DNA from: Nitrospira sp.
Lineage (GTDB): Bacteria > Nitrospirota > Nitrospiria > Nitrospirales > Nitrospiraceae
NCBI GenBank assembly: GCA_037045225.1
Contig: JBAOHZ010000009.1
Span: forward strand, 1,178,001 to 1,242,000
Direction of reading: 5' to 3'
DNA length: 64,000 bases
Part shown: positions 26,469 through 35,150 of the stretch, in pieces
How the letters are laid out: every line of letters starts with the position of its first letter
How positions within the stretch are numbered: the first letter of the stretch is position 1
The notes under the pieces: generated by a model
Told to the model about the DNA's origin: nothing
The model's input: only the letters and a program-made list of their open reading frames with translations
Databases searched by the model: none
Program-made: the position numbers and the translations under genes

Positions 26469-26522
26469 GGTGCACCTCATTTATTTCGGTGTCGCAGGAG
26501 TACTTGCCATATCATTCGAAAC

Positions 26523-26538
26523 AGCAAGTCGCGTTCCA
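26523..26538 (-). promoter_or_regulatory. Sigma-54 promoter for the HAD hydrolase gene
   Basis: Minus strand TGGAACGCGACTTGCT matches the consensus TGGCACG-N4-TTGCW at all but one of the strongly conserved positions, with correct GG/GC spacing. Predicted transcription start is near 26511, giving a leader of about 43 bases to the ATG at 26468. Confidence 0.65.
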
Positions 26539-26632
26539 CTCGACTCGATGAGCACAGGCCTTGTAGTGGCGAGCGATTCAGGGCACCTTCCTCATGTATT
26601 CGCCGGACGAGACGTCCTCGAACCGTGAGTGC

Positions 26633-26668
26633 CCGCGGTTTTTCACACGACGTCGCTATTTTCCGCGA
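26633..26668. promoter_or_regulatory. Paired activator-like sites upstream of the HAD promoter
   Basis: CCGCGGTTTTTCACAC (26633-26648) and TCGCTATTTTCCGCGA (26653-26668) are 20 bp apart and resemble the better-conserved pair at 25511-25546 (11 and 13 of 16 matches). They lie about 95-145 bp upstream of the HAD promoter and overlap the 3' end of the activator gene. Confidence 0.4.
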
Positions 26669-28232
26669 TGGACGGGGAATATGTCGGAGGGAGGTGCTCA
26701 AGAGGAGCCAGGGACGTGGGTCGTGATAGCCCCAATTTCTTCATTCGGCTGCGCAACGTGCTGGGATTGATCTTCAGTCGGTTCGCCGCCCCAAGCGGGC
26801 CGTAAATCCGCCACCCGGCTTGTTCAAGGGTGTGGAGGATGTGCAGGCGCTCAGAGTCGTGCAATGTAGTGACTGGTTCCGGGGCGATGGGTGACCGTTG
26901 GGAAGGAATCATACTGCGTTCGTCGATTGTCACCAAATGCGACGGCGCAAGAATCGTTGCCCGCTCAATGACATTCTGGAGCTCGCGGATATTGCCCGGC
27001 CAATCATAACGCGTCAAGCGGGCCAATGCCTCGGCATCAAAGATGACATTACCCCGATTGAGTTTCGTCCGACAGAGCTGGAGGAAATGCTGCGCCAACA
27101 GCGGAATATCCTCGCTGCGATCTCGCAAGGGGGGAAGCGTGAGGGGGAACACCATCAGTCGATAGTATAAATCGGCTCGAAAACGCTTCTCCGCCACGGC
27201 TTGAGCGAGATCCACATTCGTCGCCGCGATGAGGCGCACATCCACGGAGACCGATTTCGCCCCTCCCACTCGATCGACTTGATGATCCTCCAGCACACGC
27301 AACAGTTTGGCCTGTACCTCTAACGGCATCTCCCCGATCTCATCAAGAAAGAGCGTCCCCTCGTGAGCGAGTTCAAACCGACCCTGATGCCGCTGGACCG
27401 CGCCTGTAAAGGCGCCCCGCTCGTGCCCGAATAATTCACTCTCTACCAGCCCACTGGGCAACGCCGCGCAATTGAGCCGCACAAAGGGCTTGTTGCGGCG
27501 CAGGCTATTTTCATGGATCGAGCGGGCGACCAACTCTTTTCCGGTGCCGGTCTCCCCCATTATCAGGACCGTCGTGGACGTTGCGGCCACCGCCTGAATT
27601 TGCGCCAGCACCTTGCCAAGAATCTGACTTTTTCCAACCAAGAGGCCAAAATTGCATTCCTGCTTAATCTCTTCGGTCAAGTAGGCATTCTGCTTCGTCA
27701 GCTGCTGACTCAAGTGGGTCAACTGTTCATAGGCCTGTACATTCTCGATGGCCAGCGCAACCTGGATCGCCACCTGCCGTAAAAACTCTACCGTCTCGCC
27801 ATCCGGCTCACCTGCGGCCACACTCCCGATATTGAGAGTGCCGAGACAATGCCCGCGAACCAGGAGCGGGAGATTCACCATTCGGCCGAGACCTTCCTGC
27901 GCATAATACTCATCTTCGATGAACACTTGGTGCTGCTGCAGGTGAGGCCGAACATGGACCTCCTGATGGTCATAGACCCATCCCACCGCACTGCCGCTTC
28001 TCGGAATAATCGCGCCGCGCTGGAGCACGCGCTTCGGGATGTTGGTCTCAAGGGCATGGAAACGAAAGCCGTCTTCCTCTGGTGCGTATAACAGCACTCC
28101 GGCTCGTTCCCAGGAAATGACTTCCTTGATGCACTCAGTGCAGGCTTGCCACAGATCGTCCATCTTGCGCTGTGAGTTTAATATATTCGAGACTTCAAGC
28201 AGGGCGTGATACCGACGATGGACCACTGTCAT
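26643..28232 (-). CDS. Sigma-54-dependent transcriptional activator with GAF sensor
   Basis: 529 residues from ATG 28232, 8 bp after GGGGAG. An N-terminal GAF domain (about 8-165) is followed by a coiled linker, then an AAA+ domain with Walker A GETGTGKE (near 226-233), the sigma-54 contact loop GAFTGA (near 273-278) and Walker B TLFLDEIGE, and a C-terminal Fis-type helix-turn-helix (LGAANRLKINPSTLRSRMKK). The GAF domain shares the layout of FhlA and NorR, but the ligand is unknown. Probable targets are the HAD gene downstream and the lipoprotein gene beyond it. Confidence 0.93.
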   Translation of the reverse strand: MTVVHRRYHALLEVSNILNSQRKMDDLWQACTECIKEVISWERAGVLLYAPEEDGFRFHALETNIPKRVLQRGAIIPRSGSAVGWVYDHQEVHVRPHLQQHQVFIEDEYYAQEGLGRMVNLPLLVRGHCLGTLNIGSVAAGEPDGETVEFLRQVAIQVALAIENVQAYEQLTHLSQQLTKQNAYLTEEIKQECNFGLLVGKSQILGKVLAQIQAVAATSTTVLIMGETGTGKELVARSIHENSLRRNKPFVRLNCAALPSGLVESELFGHERGAFTGAVQRHQGRFELAHEGTLFLDEIGEMPLEVQAKLLRVLEDHQVDRVGGAKSVSVDVRLIAATNVDLAQAVAEKRFRADLYYRLMVFPLTLPPLRDRSEDIPLLAQHFLQLCRTKLNRGNVIFDAEALARLTRYDWPGNIRELQNVIERATILAPSHLVTIDERSMIPSQRSPIAPEPVTTLHDSERLHILHTLEQAGWRIYGPLGAANRLKINPSTLRSRMKKLGLSRPTSLAPLEHLPPTYSPSIAENSDVV

Positions 28233-28957
28233 CACCACCGCTCCCCACGTTGAGTATTTACGCGCAATGAAGCTGCCTCAGGGTGCATTTGCTGTCCACA
28301 TGCCTTGTAATGAACACTGTCCGATGAGCCTAGTTTAAGCAACATCCTTGCCCGCAACGATTTCAGCTACACCCATGCCGGCAAATGGCACCCCCATCCC
28401 GCGATCCATGCAGCGGCTGGACTGCTGAGCCTCTCCTAGAGACGGCCACCTACGTGTCCCTCACCGTGCCGCCACACCCTCACGGAAGCGGAATAGTAAT
28501 GAGCGCACTGTGCGTAATCGCTCGACTTTCTTCTCGCCGGGTGACTACTGCGATACTGCCGCGAGCCGAATCCTGCATCCTATGTTCAGCCTGAAGCCGC
28601 TGCTCGAAGACTACAATTCACATGGCAACAACTGAAACCATGCCCTCGACAAATCGACCTATCTCCGCGACAAGAGCAGTCGTTCAGGAACAGATTCCTG
28701 CCAAGGTCTTTCCAGGAATATCGGATTGGGATTTGACTGATAGGCGGATTGGCTTTCTTCGTACAGAAGGTGGCTACTTATCGGCGAGTCTGTATTCAAG
28801 TCCATGCGTTCATGATCTGCGACCCACCATCGCACCGAGATTGCATCATGTTGGAATCGACAACGAAATCTGCCAGACACTACTCGCCCACGCCGAGCTC
28901 GAGCCGGCAGAAAACTACTCAAATTGAGATTGTTTAGCACAAATTTAGCACATCCGT
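28233..28957. other. Gene-free region upstream of the activator and higBA
   Basis: About 720 bp of lower-GC sequence. Open frames on both strands (28622-28927 plus, 28659-28940 minus) lack ribosome sites and protein-like composition. Near the right end a repeated TTTAGCACA (28933-28941 and 28944-28952) lies ahead of the HigB gene. Otherwise I see nothing. Confidence 0.4.
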
Positions 28958-28967
28958 TTTACGTAAA
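28958..28967. promoter_or_regulatory. Palindrome upstream of higB, probable HigA operator
   Basis: TTTACGTAAA, a perfect 10-bp palindrome 27 bp before the HigB start. HigA antitoxins bind short palindromes of the TTAACGTTAA kind in their own promoters, so this is the natural candidate operator. Confidence 0.45.
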
Positions 28968-28994
28968 GCATAAACCAATGATAGAGTAAAGACC

Positions 28995-29273
28995 GTGATC
29001 AGAGGTTTTCGGGATAAGAAAACAGAGCGTCTGTTCGCCGGGGAACCCGTCAGAGAGTTCTCCGGGATTCGCAATGTGGCTGAACGGAAGCTCGCGATGC
29101 TATACAGTGCCGCCGCGCTCAAAGACCTGCTGGCTCCTCCAGGAAATCGATTGGAGAAATTGAAAGGTGATCGCGCGGGGCAGCACAGCATCAGAATCAA
29201 CGACCAATGGCGCATCTGTTTCCCCTGGAGGGATGATGGCCCTCGCGAGGTCGAGATCACGGACTATCACTGA
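28995..29273 (+). CDS. higB: HigB-type toxin (RelE/ParE superfamily)
   Basis: 92 residues from a GTG start. Family features: MIRGFRDKKTERLFAGE at the N-terminus, RKLAMLYSAAALKDL, and the conserved C-terminal block QHSIRINDQWRICFPW with the catalytic Arg/Tyr-type residues of ribosome-dependent mRNases. Toxin-first gene order with the antitoxin 13 bp downstream is typical for HigBA and opposite to most other pairs. Confidence 0.92.
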   Translation: MIRGFRDKKTERLFAGEPVREFSGIRNVAERKLAMLYSAAALKDLLAPPGNRLEKLKGDRAGQHSIRINDQWRICFPWRDDGPREVEITDYH

Positions 29274-29285
29274 AGGAGAACGGTC

Positions 29286-29606
29286 ATGGTGAAGAACGGT
29301 ATGCGGCCGGTGCATCCGGGAGAAATCTTGCTAGAAGAGTTCATGAAGGGGTCCGATTCCCCCATCAACGCCAATACACTCGCCAAAGCACTGGAGGTGC
29401 CGGCAAACCGGATTACGGCCATCATCAAGGGACAGCGGGGCATTACGGGCGATACTGCCGTGCGTCTGGCAGCTTTTTTCAATACTACGGCAGAATTCTG
29501 GATGAATCTTCAGAAAACCTATGAGTTGCGTTTGGCTGAACGGGCACTACCTGAAAAGATCAGAAAGCACATCAAGGCGAAACGGAACATTCTCGTTTCT
29601 GCGTAA
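29286..29606 (+). CDS. higA: HigA-type antitoxin (XRE helix-turn-helix)
   Basis: 106 residues. The N-terminal MRPVHPGEILLEEFM and the helix-turn-helix NANTLAKALEVPANRITAI with GQRGITGDTAVRLAAFF are diagnostic of the HigA/VapI family. It neutralises HigB and represses the operon. The C-terminus (LPEKIRKHIKAKRNI) is a basic helix. AGGAGA lies just before the ATG. Confidence 0.92.
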   Translation: MVKNGMRPVHPGEILLEEFMKGSDSPINANTLAKALEVPANRITAIIKGQRGITGDTAVRLAAFFNTTAEFWMNLQKTYELRLAERALPEKIRKHIKAKRNILVSA

Positions 29607-29908
29607 GAAACTGAATTTTCAGAAAAAATACATCATTTCTCCACGGGGAATTCTCTCGAAACAGAAGCAACGTCACTGCGAGAAGATTCTCATTGTGCGC
29701 ATCTCAATTTACGGGGAGCTTACGATTGCAACGGGTTCCTCAAATTGACGGCAATCTCATTTGCTTGAAGCGTTCCATTAGTTCTATTCTTTCCCGTCTT
29801 TTCCTTTCCCGTCCCGCCTAATCTGATCACAACAGTAGTCACACAGCGCGACCCGCCGTGACGGTGTTGTCGCATTCCCTGTCGTCTGTCGTCCGTCGTC
29901 ATCGGCAT
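29607..29908. other. Intergenic region after higBA
   Basis: 302 bp between higA and the convergent exported protein. It contains the small hairpin CTGAA-TT-TTCAG near 29610 and pyrimidine-rich tracts. No gene is supported. Confidence 0.35.
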
Positions 29909-30598
29909 TCAGTCATCAACGCCCACACCGATCACGATTAGAACCGCGTAGTCTTGCTTCGTGCAGCCCTCGACCTGAGGCATCACTCCCCCTGGCGCAA
30001 CCGGAAATGCAGTCTTCTGCGCGTTTGCCGGCGAGCACGAACCACCAGTCGCTGCCGGTGTATAGCGGGCTGAGCGGCAGGCCAGGTGCGTCACGTCGTA
30101 GAGCGTCGCGCCTTTATCGAGCTCCCAGCGCCTGTCGCCATTCCTGTCGGCAGGATGAATGGTGAGTACAGCCGTCACGTCGCGGGCACCCGTGACCAGG
30201 TATTTTCCGGTGGGAAGCGGAAAGGTCGGCTGCTCCATGATCAAACCATGTTCCTCCAGCCACCAGTCCGTACCGTCGAATGTCCAGCGCGCCGGGGCGA
30301 CGCCACCTGCATCCTTCAACCGGTTATAGCTGTTCAGCTCGACGCCCCGAGGACCTGGGTCCAGAGGCCACAGACCCCACGATTGCGCGCCGTTGCCGGA
30401 GGACGCACCTGGATCGCCCAACGCCGCGATGAACTGTGTGGATATACGCTGGAACTTCTTCTGCCCTCCGCTTGCGGCGTGGGCTTGGCTTCGATTCAGA
30501 TGGAATGCGGGGAGCACGAACGAACCGAGCAGACAGAGAACCAGGATAAGCAGAGCAAACGTCGAACGGGGAAAAGAACCACCTTCTTTTTTTGTCAT
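29909..30598 (-). CDS. Hypothetical exported or membrane-anchored protein
   Basis: 229 residues. A basic N-terminus (MTKKEGGSFPRS) precedes one hydrophobic helix (FALLILVLCLLGSFVLPAF) that is a signal peptide or anchor. The mature domain has GAQSWGLWPLDPGPRGVEL, TDWWLEEHGLIMEQP and DRRWELDKGATLYDVTHLAC, with four cysteines. It looks like a compact beta-rich extracytoplasmic domain, but I do not recognise it. AGGAG lies 5 bp before the ATG. Confidence 0.75.
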   Translation of the reverse strand: MTKKEGGSFPRSTFALLILVLCLLGSFVLPAFHLNRSQAHAASGGQKKFQRISTQFIAALGDPGASSGNGAQSWGLWPLDPGPRGVELNSYNRLKDAGGVAPARWTFDGTDWWLEEHGLIMEQPTFPLPTGKYLVTGARDVTAVLTIHPADRNGDRRWELDKGATLYDVTHLACRSARYTPAATGGSCSPANAQKTAFPVAPGGVMPQVEGCTKQDYAVLIVIGVGVDD

Positions 30599-31114
30599 CT
30601 TGGCTCCTGCATCTCATCACCGATTTACCGGTGGGCTCCACACCACGGCATGAACGCTCCGCAGGGATGCTTATTCTAGGCTTGGTGGTGTCGGGTCGCA
30701 ACAGACAGAAGACGGCCAACGAATTCCTCATTTCTATGGCCTATCGGCTAGGGTCCATCTCCAGAATGATTGTATTCTTAAGCAGACACAGGTACGGGTT
30801 TCGGTTTGAGACGAGGGTACGCGCCACCAAACTGTACGAAGGAATCAGGCGAGTGCAACAGGAGGGAAGAGAACCCTGGCGCTTCGGAATTCGCATCACA
30901 GGCCTCGCAGCCTAAGGATGACAAACGCTGGGAAGGGAGCTTAGGAAACGACGCGCCTTCAGCTTTTATTCTTCGACTAGCTGTGGTATCGGCCCCTCGA
31001 TGACTTCACCCAGGGATGGTCCGGGCACTTGAGAGTTAGGGGCAAAGAGTCGCGGGGTACGGTCTATGTGAAGGCGTGGGCTCCTTGTTGTACGACCACA
31101 CGTAAGCCGTAACA
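30599..31114. other. Gene-free region
   Basis: About 515 bp between the exported protein start (30598) and the terminator of the next minus-strand gene. Short open frames here lack ribosome sites and conserved character. Confidence 0.4.
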
Positions 31115-31174
31115 ATAAAACGGAAAAACGGAGACAACCCAAACGCACTCTTGAGTGAGCCTGCGTTTGGGTTG
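31115..31174 (-). terminator. Intrinsic terminator
   Basis: CAACCCAAACGCA (31135-31147) and TGCGTTTGGGTTG (31162-31174) form a perfect 13-bp stem with a 14-base loop. On the minus strand the stem is followed by a T-rich run (TCTCCGTTTTTCCGTTTTATT). It lies 20 bp after the stop of the small exported protein gene. Confidence 0.85.
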
Positions 31175-31193
31175 CCCCAGAATGGCTGGGCCG

Positions 31194-31481
31194 CTAGAAC
31201 TGTGGGGCGTCCTGAATTGCTTTTCTGGTGCCTTCTTCACCCTGGCAAGTATCCTCGGCGAGCATACGCTGCCCCGCACTGGCCTTCTCGGGGATTCTTG
31301 AGAGACAGGCCTTGAGGGTGTCCTCCACTGCACCCGATGCAACCTGTGGCACTGGAGCAGGAAGCATGGCTCCTTTCACTTGCCCCTCTTCCGCGTGAGC
31401 TGAGAAGGGCGACAGCGCTGATGCGAGCAACAGGACTGAGGACAACAGGATCGACCGTTTTACGAATAGACGGGTTCTCAT
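31194..31481 (-). CDS. Small exported protein
   Basis: 95 residues from the ATG at 31481 (MRTRLFVKRSILLSSVLLL), 5 bp after a GAGGT ribosome site. The signal peptide is probably cleaved after SAHA. The mature 65-residue protein ends with LKACLSRIPEKASAGQRML and EDTCQGEEGTRKAIQ, with two cysteines likely joined. Unknown function. It has a strong terminator and a structured upstream region, so it is an independently regulated monocistron. Confidence 0.75.
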   Translation of the reverse strand: MRTRLFVKRSILLSSVLLLASALSPFSAHAEEGQVKGAMLPAPVPQVASGAVEDTLKACLSRIPEKASAGQRMLAEDTCQGEEGTRKAIQDAPQF

Positions 31482-31517
31482 AACGTACCTCATTGGGTGT
31501 TGGCCCATGTGGTGGGG

Positions 31518-31576
31518 CGTTTCATGGCGGGCCCTTCCATGAAACGAATATCCCTCCCGTTTGTGGACACAAACGG
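31518..31576. promoter_or_regulatory. Two tandem palindromes upstream of the small exported protein
   Basis: CGTTTCATGG (31518-31527) pairs with CCATGAAACG (31537-31546), a perfect 10-bp stem with a 9-base loop. CCGTTTGTG (31557-31565) pairs with CACAAACGG (31568-31576), perfect 9-bp arms around GA. They lie 37-95 bp upstream of the ATG at 31481 and could be operators or leader-RNA hairpins. Confidence 0.5.
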
Positions 31577-32134
31577 AGCATCACTGTTGACTGCTGCGTG
31601 ACGGACCAGAGGAGACTGGAGAATCAGACGCGCAAGAAGAATGAGGAGGGATGCGCGAGGGATGGGACAGTCGGCGTATATTTACAGTAGACCCTGCCAC
31701 CCAAGGAGTCAAATGCGTAGTGGGTCAGTTTGATTTCTTATGGCAGATTTTTCAGCGCAGCGCGTGCATACATACAGGAAGTTAGAGGAATTTACGCGCA
31801 GGTCTAGCAATCAAACATTTGCTGGCTCGTAGCTGGCCGACTCCTGTTCTCCTCATTGACAGCCGACCGTTCAGTCAATGCTCTACCTCCACGACACGCA
31901 CATCTTCTAGAGCCATCCGCTGTGCGTCACCAACGCTTACTTCCCGCGTGGCAAATCAAAATCGCTCTCCCCACCACTGAGGAGCGCGGCCGGTTTGCCT
32001 GATCAACGCTCCGTAGCTGCCGGCTTTTGTCAATGGCTAGGGGCAGATCGCAAGGCATCGAAATGAACCCTATCGCCTACCAAAGATTGGCTAACTGCTT
32101 GATTGCAAGACCTGACCCTAATTTGCTCCTAATT
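31577..32134. other. Gene-free region left of the integrated element
   Basis: About 560 bp with no supported gene. A short direct repeat CTAATTTG occurs twice near 32117-32136, just before the decayed integrase fragment. Confidence 0.4.
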
Positions 32135-32303
32135 TGTTCGAGAGCTGTGATCAGCCGTGGAAGGACTCGAACAAGTCTATCCGCCGGCATATGAGACAAA
32201 CGCAGCAGTGGATGGAACTGCGATGGTCTTTGATTTGGATGGTGAGTCGGCTGGGATTCGAACCCAGGACCCTCGCCTTAAAAGAGCCCCAGGCGACAAG
32301 TAA
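32135..32303 (+). pseudogene. Decayed 3' end of a second tyrosine integrase
   Basis: The stretch aligns with the 3' end of the intact integrase (50476-51738). In frame it reads AVEGLEQVYPPAYETN, then VFDLDGESAGIRTQDPRLK and a stop at 32301; the intact gene has AVEGLEKSYPLSYG and IDLYGESAGIRTQDPRLK. One upstream codon has become TGA where the intact gene has AGA, and homology ends near 32135. It directly abuts the left attachment repeat, so it marks an earlier related element at the same tRNA gene. Confidence 0.75.
32239..32284. repeat. Left attachment repeat (tRNA-Lys 3' fragment)
   Basis: 46 bp identical to 51647-51692. It holds the tRNA-Lys sequence from the anticodon loop through the CCA end, read on the minus strand, but not the 5' half, so it is not a functional tRNA gene. 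Confidence 0.9.
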
Positions 32304-32460
32304 AATCAACATCTTAGGCATTGAAACATTCCAATAGGATACACGGTTTTACAATGACTTACAAACAGGCTGTCCGATATAGGACGATCTTGGGCGGACT
32401 ATTCGGAGGGTGAGCAAGAATGCCGCCCCTCAAGTTCTGCCAGTATTTCACGTGCCATAG

Positions 32461-33891
32461 TCAACTCGGTTGCATCACTCCTGTGGCAATGACTATTCGT
32501 TCCTGGTCCTCGGGTGAGAGATCGGAGAGCGCGAGAATACGCCCAGACCTCGTCAGTAGCGAGGCGGTCAGGAGATCGCCCTCGCCTGCCGCCACTAACA
32601 GGTGCTCCACTTCTTCACCATCCACGAGAGGAAATCCCCCGGCGACTTGAGGATAATAGTTAAGATAAGCCAACAGTACGCACACGACATCTGGAGGCAT
32701 ACGAACGATAGCAGTCGCGGTAGAAGAGGTAAAGGAACCGGTCGAGAGGGTGGCTGGAAAGAACTGTGGCTCTCCCATTGCTGGAATCATTTTCACATAG
32801 AACTGCCTAGGAACAGACACATTTTGAATAGTCAAAGTCACCGGTACATCGAGAGAGGAATTCTCAGGTAAGGCGACATCAGGCGACCCATGTGATCCGG
32901 TGGGCGTCGACGGTACTGAGACCCCTCCGATGCTACTAACTATCACACTGGGCAGTGCTGTGACCGCTGGGGTACTCGCAGACGTAATCGGTCCGAGAGT
33001 GTTCACGATGAACGCGGCTGGCGTCGTGGCTGCAATAGCACAGGTCACACATTCCACGCGAACCACCCCCAAATATCCAAGGCTTCCAACGCAAGCCTGA
33101 TATCCGCCTCGAGCTTGCAGAACGCCCTGGTTGGTCACTTGTGGGGCAACCAGTCGGATGGCGCCTCCGCTACCGGCTCCACCCGCCGACAAGCCACAGG
33201 TGACTTGACTCCCTGATATACCGTCGCCCCCATTGGCTGAAATCACACCGGTTGATTGAATGAGAATCTGAGTCGTCGACGCGATCACCAGGGCACCGCC
33301 GCCACCCGCTCCTGATGGCCCATTTTGTGCGGTGGTCGCCACACCACCCCCACCCCCCGATCCTCCATAGATTGGCTGTAAATTGACAAAATACGCGGCG
33401 CCGTACGATCCGTCTCGAGTGGAGATCGCCGGAAACAAACCAGGATCGCCTCCCCCTGTGCCTAACCCTCCGGTGCCATTCGAGGGAGACAGTCCACGGA
33501 TCCCCCCATCCCCGCCACGAAATCCTCCGGGGCCACCTACTTGGCCGGGGGTGACGCCGACATTTCCGCTAGTAGGGCCGGCCAGCGCGGCATCTCCGTT
33601 GACGCGAATGGCCCCGGCAACTGTCACCGCACCTTGAGCCAGGAGCGTCACGGGGGTATTCGTCGCGTTCCGTTGAAAGGTCACCGTCACCCCGGCGGGA
33701 ATGGTGACGGTGGTGTAATTCAGAATGCCGTCAGCAGGCAGCACCACCGTTGTGCTGGTTGCGGGAGCCAAGGCTCCTAGACTTCCGGTGCTGCCACTAT
33801 TAAATGCCTGCCCCCAGGCTGTCAGAGTCGGCAAGCAGAGCAACAGGCTGAGAGGAGGAATTATCGCTCTCCATCGTACAAGTGCGCTCAT
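32461..33891 (-). CDS. Secreted glycine-rich protein, paralogue A
   Basis: 476 residues with a signal peptide (PPLSLLLCLPTLTAWGQ). The mature N-terminus FNSGSTGSLGALAPAT, then DGILNYTTVTIPAGVTVTF and a glycine-rich core (GGPGGFRGGDGG, GGSGGGGG, GAGGGGALVI) matches the neighbour at 33907. The C-terminal 140 residues differ and include a soluble acidic tail (LVDGEEVEHLLVAAGEGD, LSDLSPEDQERIV). The layout resembles parallel beta-helix surface proteins. AGGAGG precedes the ATG. Last gene of the left cargo on this strand; function unknown. Confidence 0.8.
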   Translation of the reverse strand: MSALVRWRAIIPPLSLLLCLPTLTAWGQAFNSGSTGSLGALAPATSTTVVLPADGILNYTTVTIPAGVTVTFQRNATNTPVTLLAQGAVTVAGAIRVNGDAALAGPTSGNVGVTPGQVGGPGGFRGGDGGIRGLSPSNGTGGLGTGGGDPGLFPAISTRDGSYGAAYFVNLQPIYGGSGGGGGVATTAQNGPSGAGGGGALVIASTTQILIQSTGVISANGGDGISGSQVTCGLSAGGAGSGGAIRLVAPQVTNQGVLQARGGYQACVGSLGYLGVVRVECVTCAIAATTPAAFIVNTLGPITSASTPAVTALPSVIVSSIGGVSVPSTPTGSHGSPDVALPENSSLDVPVTLTIQNVSVPRQFYVKMIPAMGEPQFFPATLSTGSFTSSTATAIVRMPPDVVCVLLAYLNYYPQVAGGFPLVDGEEVEHLLVAAGEGDLLTASLLTRSGRILALSDLSPEDQERIVIATGVMQPS

Positions 33892-33906
33892 AGCCCCCCT
33901 CCTACT

Positions 33907-35118
33907 CTATGGCAACGTGAAATCGCTCCATGCATTTAAGACACTCACCTGCCCCACTGGAAGCGTCACGCTGAATGTGGCCGTTGACGTGGCAAATGTC
34001 CCGGTCGATGCAGCAGTCAGCGGAGCAGCGGCAGCGGCAAACTGTGGGATGTGTTTGAGTGTGAAGGTGGAGCCTACGGGGAGGTTCGTTCCCGTCACGG
34101 TGACGCTCACGGGATTGGTTGTACCCCCTGGAAGCGTGACGTCCGCTGTCGAATAGGTGCCGCCAGTCGTCGAAGGCGTGCTCACACCGGCAATCGCACT
34201 AATTCGCAGGGTAGGCAAATTTGATAATGCCGGCACACTGTTACTCGTAATCGGACCACAGGTGGTCGTCACGGTAAAGATCGAATTCGAAGGATAGATG
34301 TTTCCTGTGAAGTTCATACGAAAGGCCTCGAGCCGCGCACGTCCCAGACCCGGTTGGGGATTGCCCCCTTGGCCGTAGAGCACATTGATCGTTCCGTTTC
34401 CGGCGATTTCAGGTGAGACCAGACGTATAGCTCCGCCACTCCCGCCGCCTGCGTAAATAATTCCGGTGGGCCCCCCATCGCCTCCTCGGGCAAAGATCGT
34501 CCCAGTGAGGGTGATCTTAGTCGACGAACCGATGACGATAGCTCCACCCCCACCCCCTCCAGCAATCCCGGCTTGGCCGGTAGTTCCTGGGTACCCTCCG
34601 CCTCCTGACCCGCCGAACAGTGGTACGAGACTAACAAAGCTGGTTGGCGCGCCATAGAATCCGCCGCCGCCATACGAAGCTGAGGTGGCGCCACCACCAG
34701 GTCCCTGCCCCCCAGACGGTGCATTGTTAATGGCTCCTTTGGCACCGCCCTGTCCGCCGCGAAACCCTCCAGGTCCGCCCGCACCACCTGGCGGCACATT
34801 TACGCCATAGCCCGTTCCTGCCACTCCATCAAGATTCACCACGCCCGCGATCAGCACGTTTCCCGTTGCCAGCATTATTACTGGCGTGTTGGCGGCATTC
34901 GGCTGAAAGGTCACCGTCACTCCGACTGGAATCGTGACCGTGGTGTAATTAAGGATGCCGTCCGCGGGCAGAGTCACGACGGTGTTCGTGGCCGGAGAGA
35001 ATGCTCCCAGACTCCCCGTACTACCGCTTGTAAACGCCTGGGCAAACACCGGCAATTCGCTCCAGAACAAACCGACAAGCCCGCACCCCAAAAGAGCAAT
35101 GACACGTACCATGGTCAT
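33907..35118 (-). CDS. Secreted glycine-rich protein, paralogue B
   Basis: 403 residues, signal peptide ending VFAQ (about residue 27), then FTSGSTGSLGAFSPAT, ILNYTTVTIPVGVTVTF, and GGPGGFRGGQGGAKG. It is clearly homologous to the 476-residue neighbour over the first 270 residues. Its C-terminal region is a shorter beta-rich domain (VTLPGGTTNPVSVTVTGTN). AAGGAGG lies 6 bp before the ATG at 35118. The two genes are 15 bp apart and probably arose by tandem duplication. Confidence 0.8.
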   Translation of the reverse strand: MTMVRVIALLGCGLVGLFWSELPVFAQAFTSGSTGSLGAFSPATNTVVTLPADGILNYTTVTIPVGVTVTFQPNAANTPVIMLATGNVLIAGVVNLDGVAGTGYGVNVPPGGAGGPGGFRGGQGGAKGAINNAPSGGQGPGGGATSASYGGGGFYGAPTSFVSLVPLFGGSGGGGYPGTTGQAGIAGGGGGGAIVIGSSTKITLTGTIFARGGDGGPTGIIYAGGGSGGAIRLVSPEIAGNGTINVLYGQGGNPQPGLGRARLEAFRMNFTGNIYPSNSIFTVTTTCGPITSNSVPALSNLPTLRISAIAGVSTPSTTGGTYSTADVTLPGGTTNPVSVTVTGTNLPVGSTFTLKHIPQFAAAAAPLTAASTGTFATSTATFSVTLPVGQVSVLNAWSDFTLP

Positions 35119-35150
35119 GGACGACCTCCTTACATGATATGGGCCGACTG

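Noticed and set aside
28622..28927. Open frame of 101 codons on the plus strand before higB
   Set aside because: No ribosome site, no protein-like pattern, and an equally long frame on the other strand.
32239..32284. A second tRNA-Lys gene
   Set aside because: Only the 3' part is present; the 5' acceptor strand, D-arm and half of the anticodon arm are missing.
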